A DNA stretch of 64,000 nt. Origin: Linnemannia schmuckeri (Eukaryota > Mortierellomycota > Mortierellomycetes > Mortierellales > Mortierellaceae). The notes under the pieces are model-generated. The model saw only the letters and a program-made list of their open reading frames with translations, did not search any database and was not told the origin of the DNA. The first letter of the stretch is position 1. The number at the start of each line of letters is the position of its first letter. Below are positions 12,134 to 23,357 of the stretch, in pieces. The DNA lies in assembly GCA_029449235.1 (NCBI GenBank), contig JANATG010000001.1, forward strand, positions 3,968,001 through 4,032,000, read 5' to 3'. The position numbers and the translations under genes are program-made.

Positions 12134-15100
12134 ATGTCAAGCGATCCCCTGTACCTCATCAGGACCAGAAGTGTCGGCGCTGAGAAGAGAGCACCGCCGC
12201 CTATCAAGCCAAAGCCGTCCACCCTGATCTCCCCGTCTACCGACACCTCCGCCGTTTCCTCGCCAATACCGGCCTTCCACCAGCAACAGTCTCACGTCAC
12301 GGTCACGCCCAATGGTGCACCCACTTCCAGCTCCTTTGGCGACCTGAGAAAAACCTTCGAGCGACAGCAGAACAACTCCCCGCTCTTCATGAGCAGTACT
12401 GGTGCTCAAATAACAGGAACCGCGCCAAGAGGAGCCGGCCTAGGAGTTCCAAGAGGAAGCACGAGTGCAGGCCAATTGAGCCACCACGCGTCAATCTCAC
12501 ACGTTCAGCAATACAGCAACAACGTCTCTCAACTCGCACCCTCTTTCGGCAATGTCAATAGCAATAACAACAGCAACAATAACAGACCGCGCTCAGTCTC
12601 CTCTCCAGGACCGCCACTTAGAGATACCGACGATGATGCTGAGGGAATTGATAACAGCCAGCCAGACTTTGGCAACTTGCGGGCGCGCTTTCAGTCGCAT
12701 ATGTCTCTCCCTGGCCAGGGTGCACCCAAGCTAGTATGACAAACATTACTCTAGCGTGTTTTTCTTTTGTGTTTTGTGTTCTTGTAACTCCACCGAACAG
12801 GCTGTGTTTTTTCTGTGCTGACTATAGAGTCATACTTGACGTTTATCCATAGGATACCCCTCGGCCAAAGCCTAAGCCGGCCATCGAGGCCAAGCCCACC
12901 TTTCAGAATACTACCTCGCCATCGCCAATACTGCCTTCCTCTCGAATGTCTATGGACTCAAGCTTTAACAACAGCAGCAGTATTGCATCAGTGCCAAGAT
13001 TTGTACCATCGCAGCCCACCTCAACAGCAGGCTCATCAGTGGTATTATCGCGGCTTTCATCCAATTCTTACAAACAACCCCCCAGACCACCACCCATGAA
13101 GACACACTCTCCTGCTCCCAAGACACTCACTCCTCCAAGAACACCCCCGCGCGTGGAGACGCCAGAGTCAGAAAGGAATCCGTTTATGGGCAGTGATGAA
13201 GATGAAGCAAGTGCTTCCCACAAAATAACAGCACCTTCAGCACCCTCTCGCGCAAATTCTTTTTCGAATCAGCTGTCCAACTCAAAGATCCAACAGAACC
13301 CTGTATTTCAGCAACTACGTAACCAAGCGATTCGACAACCAACCGCAACCATGCCTGGCAGAGACTCTGTACTGGTTGGTAAAGCTGCACCGCCCCCACC
13401 TCAGCGCGCTGCCCCAAGACCGGACTCACCTCAAGGACTTCCACCAAAACTACCTTCACGAGCAAATAGTGCTATCCACGCGGTACAGGATACCCCGGCG
13501 GAGAAGGAGCGCAAACATCGGCTTAACAAGAGACGACGAGTTGTGCAGGAATTGCTGGAGACAGAAATCAGCTTCTCAAAGGACATGCTGCTTTTGCAAG
13601 AGGTAACTGGCTTTTCTCATATTGAGTTTTGTGTTATGCCCTTAATCGCTTAATTAATATGGGTGTTGTTGGTCGTATTAATTGAAATACCTGCTATCGT
13701 TGTTTTCTGCGTCAGGTCTACGTGACGGATATGTCAGACTCGCCCTTGTTTACACAAGCGGATGTGAAGATCGTCTTCACCAACCTGGCTGATGTGGTCG
13801 CTCTCACTCTTGACTTTATTGCCTTCTTGACACCGGCTTGTGGAGGCGGCACAGTCGAAGAGTATGACGATTCTTCCACGTTTGTTGGAGAAGCCTTTCT
13901 TCAAATGGTAACAACACACTTACTGCACAGGAAAGAAATGATGCACTATTTTCTCATTTTGGTAGGACATGACAGCATTCTCAGAGGTGTTAGAGCAGTT
14001 AACACCTTACTTGTTTTTTACTAATACTAGATTTCAAGGATTCGGCGTGTCTACTCAGAGTACTGCAAGAGACAGGAGACATCAGCTCAACATTTACAGG
14101 ACCTCGATAACCGCAGGGACTTAAAGCCATTCTTTGATGCATGCACACAAAAGTGCAAAGGAAAGACGACGGGATGGGACCTTGCCAGTTTGCTTATCAA
14201 ACCTGTGCAAAGAGTACTCAAGTATCCATTGCTCATCAATGTTAGTATTCTTTGTGAGATTTGCGTGCCTCGTAACGGAACCTGCAGAAATGAAAGAGGG
14301 AAGAGAATTGCAGTAGCTGACACCCTTGTTTTTACCCTGTCCCATCTCTAGCAAATCCATGCTCTGACACCATCGGATCACCAGGATTTTGAGAGCTTGG
14401 CGAATGTGCAAAAGGAGATGTTGCTAGTCGCAGAGGAAATCAACGAGATTAAGAAACGGAAAGACATTGTCGAAAAGATTGTTGGGAGCAAGAAGAAAAA
14501 CGACTCGGATGTAAGAACACCACCGCGATGTCTGGCAATGAGTCTCTTGGTGCTTTGCGTATCCGATCAAACGTGTCTAACATTTACATATGTTCCTCTC
14601 GCTGTATGTTCAACTAGATCGTGTACGTCTTAATTGCTTTAAACACCTAGCCGGATGTCTATTTGCTATGCGTGGCAATTTTACTAATCAAGTATGAACG
14701 TTATTGTTATTCGTCCGCCTATGTAGCCATGGATTCAACAAAAAGTTTGCCCGGACGACTCAACAACTGCGACAGGCTGTGGGCGGATCGGATGTCACTG
14801 TCGATATTCTCTTTGAGGCTCTCCTGGAAAAATTCAACTTGCAGCAACGCCTTGTACGTGAGTTTGCTAAATACATCCAGAGCTGGCTTGTTTCCATCAA
14901 ACGTAAGTACAGATATCGGGTCGAGCTGTAAAGACCTAATAGAAATGTGTTATTTTACTACAACTAACAGAATCAAATTCTTTTTTTTCTTTCCGAAGAA
15001 TTCTTTGATACTCAGGAAGCCTTTGCCACAACGCTTGCGGACATCTATGGAATGGTACCGATCCACAGGACCAAGGAAAACCAGTCATTGATTCTGGTAC

Positions 15101-16488
15101 ATGAGTTTCACAAAAACTTGGTACAGTTCTCCAAGACAATTGGACGGGAGCTAGAGAGCAGGCTGAAGAAGACCGTGTACAAGAGCATTGAGCGGTTTCT
15201 GAAGCTGTTCTCTGGGCCACTGCAAGTCATGAAGAAGCGAGAGAAAAAGCTGCTGGATTACGATAATGTCAGAGGCATGAAGGATCGCGGCGAAACGGTA
15301 AGACAAAGGAAAACGGACAAATATCAAGCAGCGTACCTTGTCATTTCATGATTACCCAGTCATCTAACCCAACAATATTTTGCATTGTTCGTTTGTTGTT
15401 TTTTTGTAGATTGACAAGAACATGTTGGACTCGGCGGCGGCATACACGGCGATCAACGAGCAGCTAGTGGACGAGCTACCAAAGTTTCTTGGACTGACAA
15501 CTCAATACTTTGACATTATCGTCATGGAATTCAGTCAGGTGCAGCAGTATTTTTACACTCAGGTCAAGACGAGGAGCCATGAGTTCTTTACCGAGCACGT
15601 GGACTGTGCATGTTCAAGGGATTTGGCCGCCTACTTGGACCAGATGGATATATGCGAGGACTATATCGAAGCTATGACCAGAAACGACGGTCCACTGGAG
15701 CGTCTGAACAGGATATCGCTGATACACGATGTATCTGCTACTCATGGTAAGAAGCTTACTTCATGTGTACTGTATCTCTCTTTGCAAGTCTTGGTTAAGA
15801 TGATCGTTAACCCCTTCCCTCTTATTTAAACTTAATATTTGTGATTATAGAAGCGGCTTTCCAAGGCATGCGAGATACTGTAGTGCAGAGACTCAGAAGG
15901 AATGCCTCTCACCCGCTGCAGGCTCGATCCCGGAGCTCACCGATAGCATCACCAATTCCCACAACACCAGGAAAAAGTGCACCGTCTTGGCACAGCCCTT
16001 CGGAATCTCAAAGTTCACTTCAATCACCGTTGCAGCCTCAGCCAAGGTTCTACCCAGGGGAAGACGAGAACCCGTTTGAGGTCCCCGAATCCATTTTCCA
16101 CGATGGATCTGCTACGTCTTATGACGACTATGAGCCCTTCGGGAACAACAATCGCGGTGACGAATCCTATTCCTTTGGAGGCGACCGACCTCTTTCGATG
16201 GCTTCGACATACTCGTTTAATTCTGCGAGCACAGACCAACAGGAGTTCTGTAGCAAGCCGCCAGAGCTGGACGATGGGATGGATATGGATGAAATTGGCA
16301 TTGCACAGGCTCTGTTTGAATGCACGGCGATTTACCCGTACAGCTCAACCGAAGACCGACAACTAAACTTTGAGGCAGGCGAGAGCATCATTGTCTTTGG
16401 GTTAAATGACAACGGGTGGTACTTTGGTAAGAAGGTTGGCAAGGATACGACGGGATGGTTCCCGGCGAGCCACTGTATCCAGATCTGA
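12134..16488 (+). CDS. DH-BAR-SH3 Rho guanine nucleotide exchange factor (Tuba/DNMBP-like)
   Basis: Ten coding exons join in frame to 1121 aa: 12134-12733, 12853-13602, 13716-13907, 14031-14240, 14352-14510, 14618-14622, 14727-14902, 14999-15297, 15410-15746, 15851-16488. A low-complexity N-terminus rich in S/P/N (about 1-410) is followed by a DH domain (~420-640) with the conserved helix L-L-I-K-P-V-Q-R-V-L-K-Y-P-L-L. Next comes a coiled helical region consistent with a BAR domain (~650-910). The C-terminal SH3 (~1062-1119) has A-L-F-E-C-T-A-I-Y-P-Y, G-W-Y-F-G and G-W-F-P-A-S-H-C. The domain order matches dynamin-binding protein-type RhoGEFs that couple Rho/Cdc42 activation to membrane curvature. 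ATG 12134 is chosen; an upstream in-frame ATG at 11870 would add a CT-rich, unlikely leader. The sixth exon is only 5 nt. Confidence 0.85.
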
Positions 16489-16554
16489 GATCTGAGAGCG
16501 TTTGAAATCAAGATAAAATAAAAGAAAGAGAAAGCGCTTTACGGAATTTTTATT

Positions 16555-19500
16555 TTAGTGGGAAACGCAGCCACGAGTACGGATCATGTCGCCAACTTTG
16601 ACCTCGTAGGGTGCGATAGACAGGTCTGGTCTGTGAAGCATGTGCATTCCAAAAAAGATTTGGCCCTTTAAAAATAGTTGAGAAGACATAATATTTAGCT
16701 TTTTGTCATTCAAGAAAACATTAACAGCTCACAAAGTCCCTCGCAAAGGCACAAAGAATCTTACCCCTGCACTCTTGCGATTCTTGGAAAGGGCCAGGAA
16801 TACATCTGAGTTCTTCATAGCTGTCAATTGGTCGATGGTCACCATATGGCACCTGCGACAAGGTCCCAGAATCTATGATGCATGTTCGAAGTGAAATTAG
16901 CAAGGAGCGATAACCCTCTTAAATGACAATATACCTTGACATAAGCACATAAAAACGAAGCATTGTTACTTACATCGAACACCTGCTGTCCAACCTGAAT
17001 CCGAGTCCAATGATCCTCCTCGAACCCTTCTTGTTGTCCCTTAGTTACAAAATTGGCTCTGAAGCTATCAGATGTCAGCTCGTGCCTCAGCTTCTTGTCC
17101 AAATCCACCGAAAGATTGGCCATTCGCCGGACAGCGCCCTGGCCACCATCCTGTTCATCCACCCAATCACGGACGCGTTCAACCGACTTGTCGGCAATTA
17201 ACAGGAACGGGCTCTCGTTCGACAGCAAGATCGGGGCACCAGCTGGCGCATTCAAATGCGACTTTACAAAACGAGACGATGGTGAGATAGCAGCACTGTC
17301 GTTTGAGACTAGGTCAAACTTGCCCTTGGAAGACGATGCAGTTGTTCCATGATGAGGATTTTGGGAGGCCACAGGTTGGCGAGCCAGGCGACAAGGCTTG
17401 CCCAAGAAACCGGTGAACCACTCATTTATCTCGGGTGCCGTGTAGTGAACAACTGCAGTGCAGTCACCGCAGACCCTTGATGAGCTCTTGGCAGCCTCGA
17501 TAGGCATTTCGTCCAGGGAAATGTATAGCCTTTTCTGACTAGCGCTGGTCTTGAGAACGTCAGATAGGTCTGTGCCGGATGAAAGGTCCCCATCGCATTC
17601 CACAACCATCAAGTTCTGGTTTAGAAGGACCTCGGCACGGATCATACACATGCGTGGGAATCGCTTTTGAGTCAACGCCGCTCCAGTGACCTCATCCACC
17701 AGCATCCATTCACGGTCGTAGAGAAGTCCATGTGGAGCAATCGGCCACGACTGCCCTTGAGGAATCTTGTAACCACGGCATGACTTGATTGGATAAATAA
17801 TGACCGAGTCGACTTGCACAGGTGTAGACGACATGGAGTCAGGGTCCTCATCTGTCGTCTCCAGCTCCTCGCTCTCTCTGATGAGATCGACGGTCGGGAT
17901 AACGGCATCGGGGTCAGAGGCGTCAATGAAATACTCCTCCAGAAACGCAATGAAACCGGCGACGTCGTCCACTGTTGACATGGCTCCAAGTGACACGCGG
18001 ATAGATCCCGTTGGTTTGCCGTTCAAAATGTCGGTATCATCCCAGCAAACATGTCCAGCCTAGCAAACAACAATTCAGGCATGTAAGTGTTAATCGTCTC
18101 TTGTCGGAAATAGTATTAATGAATCATGTCCTAAATAACTAAAAAGAATGCACTAAGTTCAGCATACCTCTAAATTCTTCTTGACTTCCTCGGCGGACAA
18201 GTCTAGCCACCGCTGCATTGATCCAGGGTTGCAGAATCCACCAGTGCGAACGTGAATATCCTTCATACTTGCTAGTCTTTCGACGTCGCCGTATCCGATC
18301 CATTGACCATTGCTACGCCTCAAATTAAAGTTTAGAATGGGTCCGTACATATTTGGGTTGCCCACAAGTTCCGCCCCTGAGTCCGTACTCTCGACGTAGA
18401 TATCACAAAGTGTAGTGCCATTGTAGTGAGTAAGAGACCTCATCGACTGGTATAGCAATCGGTGGAGAGCGGTGACATGGGGCGAGATGGTGGAATAGCT
18501 TCCGTAGATTTTCCGCATGCTGTCAAAGGCAAGATCCAGCGCCACAATATCCAAAAAGTTTAGAGTTCCATCCTCAAACCTCCCGTGCAGCGATGTCCTG
18601 TAGACTTGCCATGACTCGTCCGATGCAATAGCTGAGACAGTGCCGCCTCCAAAGTACGATTTCCTCAGCTTGTCGGTTAACTCCGTCTTGATGATCACGG
18701 CGCCTAATCCTGTGGGGAATCCAAACATCTTGTAAAACGAGACGACGACGAAGTCTGGGCTAGAAGGATGATCACTAAGATCGAGCTCTGCCGTCATGAC
18801 GTAAGAGGCGGCATCGAGAAGGACCAGGTTTTTTTGGGTGGGGGTGTCGAAACGGTCCTTAATCTGCGCTGGCCATGAGAGAGGGAATCGACGTCCTCCA
18901 AAGTTGCACTGCGCTGGGTAAGCAAAAAGGTTGTAGATTGGTTCGCCGTCCTTGTCGCTGTCATTGTCAATGTTACTCATAACCAGATGCTGTGTAGAGG
19001 CGTTAGGCGAAGAGGGTGGTGAGGGATGGATGGTGGTTTGTGTGGAGGCGTGGTCACGACGATGTTTCAATTTAGTTTCGTCCTTCTTGAGTGGTGCTTC
19101 CAACAGCTGCTCCAACTGGCGCTGATGAACTGTCTCGACGTCAATGTCCCCGTGGCCGTCATCATGTGCAATGCCCCTGAGTCCCACTAGACTGGTGTGC
19201 GCTTCCCGGAGGATTGTCAGCTTGGATGCTCTGGTGGTATTGCTGGCTGGTGATGTGCGAGTCCAAGGGAAGGCATCTCCGACCAGCTTGATGCCTGCCG
19301 TTGCGTTGGCAGTGAAGATAACGTCCCACTCGCCGTGAATTGAAGCCTTGAAGTGCTCCAAGACTTTTTGTCTTGCAGAGTCTACGCGAGCCGACGTGGC
19401 CTGGGAGGAGGGGGATTTGGAGTGCGGATTGGCATAGAGATTGTTTGTGAGATTGGCGGTGAACTGTTGGAGGTGGTGTTGGGAGGGTAGTGTTGCGCCG

Positions 19501-19734
19501 GCATGATCGAGATAAACAGCATCTAGAAAAGGTGGTAGATGGATTTAGTTATTTACTTTCTTTTTGTATGTTATGTTGCTATATGTACTAGTGTGAAAAT
19601 GAATGTGGGCAAGCAAGGGTACCTTTGAGCTGTGGGTATTGTTCCTTGCGGATAGTTTCGACTGCTGGGTTGTATCCGGTGGATGCTGTGCTGTTGAGGA
19701 AGCGAGTCTTGAGAGTTGAGGTTAGGGAGGTCAT
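16555..19734 (-). CDS. MOCOS: Molybdenum cofactor sulfurase
   Basis: Exons 19734-19623, 19522-18168, 18059-16974, 16872-16765 and 16665-16555 join in frame to 923 aa, close to animal and plant MOCOS/ABA3. The N-terminal half is a class V aminotransferase fold: V-Y-L-D-H-A-G-A-T-L near residue 40, then S-F-Y-K-M-F-G-F-P-T-G-L-G near residue 297, whose lysine should bind PLP. From about residue 570 there is a MOSC N-terminal barrel (I-Y-P-I-K-S-C-R-G-Y) and a MOSC domain ending with L-G-P-C-R-R-C-H-M-V. The enzyme converts the dioxo Mo cofactor to the sulfido form needed by xanthine dehydrogenase-type enzymes. The family R-T-G-C-F-C-N-P-G motif reads R-T-G-G-F-C-N-P-G here. The 3' ends of this gene and the RhoGEF are 66 bp apart. 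Confidence 0.92.
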
Positions 19735-20166
19735 TGGTAATGAAAGAATAGAAGTAAAAGAATGTGTAGCAAGGGGGAGGATGCAACGAAGAGGTAAATG
19801 AGGGAGGGGAGGTAGGAGAAGGATGAGCAAGAAGGCGATTGTAGGAATGAAGAATGTACAAAGGTGGCCGAGAGAATAAGAGGGCGAAAGGGAAGGAAGG
19901 TGAAGAAGAGAGCTATGGACGAAGAAGAAGAAAAAGAAAACGAATGTGCGGGTTTTTTTTATTTTAATGGCAGAGACCGACAAACAAACCAGCAAACAAA
20001 CCAGCAAACAAACCAGCAAACAAACTTACAAGAGCCTTCGGAGAACAAGCTCTAACCCAAAAAAAAAAAAAAAAAAAAAAAAGTGGCGCTTGTGTAACGA
20101 CGACCCACTTTTTCTTTCACATTATTCTCCATGGTCCGCACTCTCTCCATCTCTAATAAAGGGCTG
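19735..20166. promoter_or_regulatory. MOCOS upstream region, low complexity
   Basis: Upstream of the MOCOS start. It is CT/GA-rich, with a tandem CAAACAAACCAG repeat, a poly(A) run at about 20058-20082, and then the Tigger insertion. No conserved promoter motif could be identified. Confidence 0.4.
19981..20025 (+). repeat. Tandem repeat of a 12-bp unit (CAAACAAACCAG)
   Basis: Three full units and a partial fourth, head to tail, in the MOCOS upstream region. Confidence 0.9.
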
Positions 20167-20168
20167 TA

Positions 20169-20325
20169 CACTCAACTCCCACCTTTTGTCATAAACCATG
20201 ACAGTTTGCAGGAGTAAGTATATTTTGTACGGTCTCATTGGTTAAAAGCCAGATTAGTTCATTCTTTTTATTCAGTTCTTTGATCATGTGATACGTCCAA
20301 CCTCTGTATTTTGAACGCATATGGA
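20169..20325 (+). repeat. Left terminal inverted repeat of the Tigger element
   Basis: 157 bp, identical to the reverse complement of 22940-23096. The identity stops right after GAACGCATATGGA. Confidence 0.95.
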
Positions 20326-20481
20326 TGAACTGGTGAACACTAGTCGTGTCATGCAAAAAAACCATCTCGTCACCTCGACTTCATGACTTGACTTTCATCA
20401 AATAGAAAGGATGGATGTCGCCTCTTCATCCTCCAACCATTGCAGCATTGTCGTTTTTCCTCCAGTTGCTCTTTACTCCTC

Positions 20482-22266
20482 ATGACTGAACTCAAAAACC
20501 TAAAACCTGCACTCCAACCCCACAATAAACCCCGCATAACCTTGGGAGAAAGGCTACTACGTCTCCAACAGTGGCTCTCTGACCGTGACACCTGTCGAAA
20601 TGTATCTGGCTGCGAACTTTCGATGGCAGAGTACGAGCGAGCTCATGGCTGGAAACCCCACACCATTGAACGGCTTATGAAGGACAGAGAGAAGCTAGAG
20701 GCGGTGGACCCCAAGTCGGCCGATGAACAACGCCGGGTTGTCAAACGTCCATTTTACGCTTTGGAGGTAGTCCTAGTTGATTTGATCAAGGATATCCGGT
20801 CTCGATACCTACCAGTGGACACACTTCTCTTGAAGGCACTGGCTCACGATGTCTATACAATCCTGTACAATCGGATGGGCTTTATGCCATTTCCGCGTCC
20901 TGCCTTCGCTGACTCCTGGGTTCAAAGTTTCAGGACAACTTGGCACCTGAATTTTCACAAGATGAAAGGCGAGGCAGGCTCGGTGGACTTGGATGCGATT
21001 GCAAGCGATGTTGAACGACTCAAGATCATTATTGCCGATTATCCACTGGACGATGTATACAATGCCGACGAGACTGGACTTTTTCTTCAAGCTATGTCTC
21101 AATGGACACTTGACTTTGATCGACAGCCCGGTGCCAAGTCTTCTTCTTCGCGCGTGTCTATCTTGTTTTGCGTGAATGCAACTGGTTCAGACAAGAGAAA
21201 GCCGTTCATCCTAAGTATGTAACCTGTAGCTTGCTACGGTCAATAGTATAGACAATATTTATTGTGTTTAATATTGACGCTTTGAGATTATTAAATTTTA
21301 GGCACTTGTCTTCCACACGGATTCAAGAATCGCAAAGGTGCTCATTTACGCAGGCAGGTGGATGTGCTTCCATGGAATCCGGTTCAGGATATTACAGAAG
21401 GATGGGGTAGCAGCTGGAGGAATGAAGGCAACGACGGGAAACAACGGTCAAGGAAGGGAAGACCGGATTATATGAACGCTAGTGCTTTTTTAGCATGGCT
21501 GCGACATTTTCAACATAACATTGTAGCCAAGGATCCTAACAGGAAGATTCTTCTGTTGGTCGACAACTATAAAGCACATACAGCTGCAGTGCGATCGCTC
21601 CAGGATTTCCCCAACATCAGGATAGAGGCGTTGCCGCCAAACTCTACTGCTGCTACTCAGCCGCTGGACGCAGGAGTCATTGCGGATTTTAAACGCCGCT
21701 ACCGCCACCATGTCGCCAGTCGCGCTTATGAAAACAATCTACTCATGGACTCCAGGGCTGAAGCTAATGCTGTGGCATCGGTGTTGGGTGGAGGAAGTGA
21801 TGGGGCGCTGGAGCAGGGCGGCATGCGAGCAATCGGTGCTCTGGGGTCGGCTGGTCCATTCAGAGAAACCAAGGTCAGAGTCTCAAATTTCGAGGGCTGG
21901 GAGCTTATCGCCCAATCGTGGGACGAGGTCAAGCCAATGTCCATCAGGGATTGCTTTGCTCATGTCCCGATTCTGGATGATGTTCAGAAAAAGGAGCTAA
22001 GGGCCGAGAACAGCGTCGATCTAGATATATATGACGCTATCACGGATGCATGCTACGATATCACCGTTCGAGCCTCTATGATGGATCGGAACCCGCGGGA
22101 GACACTGGAACGAAGCTTTCCTGGGATCTCAGGACAGGCACCGTTTCAATCAACTCAGGCAAGCAACCTCACCCCAGCATATACCAGGACTGAGCGGGAT
22201 TACTACACAAGGCTTAGCACGCTTTTGGACGGGTCTACTTTTCTCAATGATATTATTACTGAGTGA
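20482..22266 (+). CDS. Tigger/pogo-like DDE transposase
   Basis: Exons 20482-21214 and 21302-22266 join in phase (codon split A|GC) to 565 aa. The intron is GTATGT...TTTTAG. The N-terminal ~140 residues are basic and helical, as for a DNA-binding region. Catalytic signatures follow: Y-N-A-D-E-T-G-L-F (first D), L-L-V-D-N-Y-K-A-H (second D) and N-S-T-A-A-T-Q-P-L-D-A-G-V-I (third D), the pattern of Tigger/jerky/CENP-B-related transposases. The C-terminal ~180 residues are not recognisable. No internal stop or frameshift was seen, so this copy may be active. The upstream in-frame ATG at 20440 is less likely because it adds a short unrelated leader. Confidence 0.88.
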
Positions 22267-22284
22267 AGCAAAGACCGGTCTTTT

Positions 22285-22797
22285 ATGGAGTGCTTCGAAG
22301 TGCGGACGAGAACAGTGCCACTTGAAGAACTCTGCCTCAGCGACGACGACCCTGATGACGACGACTACGGACTCGATTCTGTAACTATGCGACAACCTGG
22401 AGTGCCGGTTCTATCACCAGACAAGCACTTATTATCGCAAGAAACACTCGATCCCAACTCGGCTACATTGACTACATCATCGTTGGCAACCCAGTCAGCG
22501 ACCGAGGCGGCGGATATGCTTGTTTTGACCAAAGGAGCGATGTTCTTAGCCCCTGGGACGATTATAGCGCCGCATGGATCGATTATGAAGGAAAGAGATC
22601 TTAAAACCAGGAATCAATCCTATTCATGGCTTATGGAGGATTTGCGTTCTTCCGACATCTCTGACCCCGACTTTTATCAGTATAACGAGGACGAAACAAT
22701 AGACGAGTCAGCAAGCGAGGATGAACGGATTGATATTTTCAATCGAGCTGCAGAGCATCTGCAGGGCAACGAATATAAAGACGTCCGAACGCTCTAG
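22285..22797 (+). CDS. Second ORF of the Tigger element, unknown function
   Basis: A 170-aa frame beginning 18 bp after the transposase stop, in a different frame. It is acidic: D-D-D-P-D-D-D-D-Y near residue 25 and a D/E-rich segment near 130-150. It lacks membrane segments and any motif I recognise. It lies wholly inside the TIRs, so it moves with the element. It could be an accessory protein, or a transposase C-terminal extension reached by an unseen splice or frameshift. Confidence 0.45.
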   Translation: MECFEVRTRTVPLEELCLSDDDPDDDDYGLDSVTMRQPGVPVLSPDKHLLSQETLDPNSATLTTSSLATQSATEAADMLVLTKGAMFLAPGTIIAPHGSIMKERDLKTRNQSYSWLMEDLRSSDISDPDFYQYNEDETIDESASEDERIDIFNRAAEHLQGNEYKDVRTL

Positions 22798-22939
22798 ATG
22801 TTGCTGCTGAGAAACTAGTCAGTCCTGCAATTGGATTTGCATCACCAGGATTTACTAAGGAGTATCACAGCAGAGAGCGCGAGAGGTTGGAGGAGGTACG
22901 CAGGCTTATGGAGGAAGACAAAAGAATCCAAGAAACGTT

Positions 22940-23096
22940 TCCATATGCGTTCAAAATACAGAGGTTGGACGTATCACATGATCAAAGAACTGAATAAAAA
23001 GAATGAACTAATCTGGCTTTTAACCAATGAGACCGTACAAAATATACTTACTCCTGCAAACTGTCATGGTTTATGACAAAAGGTGGGAGTTGAGTG
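22940..23096 (-). repeat. Right terminal inverted repeat of the Tigger element
   Basis: 157 bp, identical to the reverse complement of 20169-20325, followed by TA at 23097-23098. Confidence 0.95.
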
Positions 23097-23357
23097 TACG
23101 AGTTTTTTGCTTTTTTTTTTTTTGGTAGTCTCAATTAATTTTTGGTTCTTCTTCATCCAATAAGACAATTCAAACAACCCGAAAAAAATCGAAAAAAAAA
23201 AAAAAAAAAAAAGTGGGGACAGCGCTGTTAGATTCCAGCGTGATTGCATCAGGCCAGCCAATCACGTTAGCGCTAGCCTAAAAATCACTCTGGGGCTCTC
23301 CCAGATTGCCGTGGGGTCCATGATTTATCCCCCTTTCTCCCCGCCTCATCCCGGACA

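Larger units (their letters stand above)
20169..23096. mobile_element. Tigger/pogo-type DNA transposon with 157-bp perfect TIRs
   Basis: A 2,928-bp element bounded by inverted repeats that I aligned base by base: 20169-20325 and 22940-23096 are identical over 157 bp, starting CACTCAACTCCCACC. TA dinucleotides at 20167-20168 and 23097-23098 are the expected Tc1/mariner-pogo target duplication. It carries a two-exon transposase with DDD catalytic residues and a second ORF. Perfect TIRs and an open transposase frame point to a recent insertion, upstream of MOCOS and next to two decayed genes. Confidence 0.93.
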
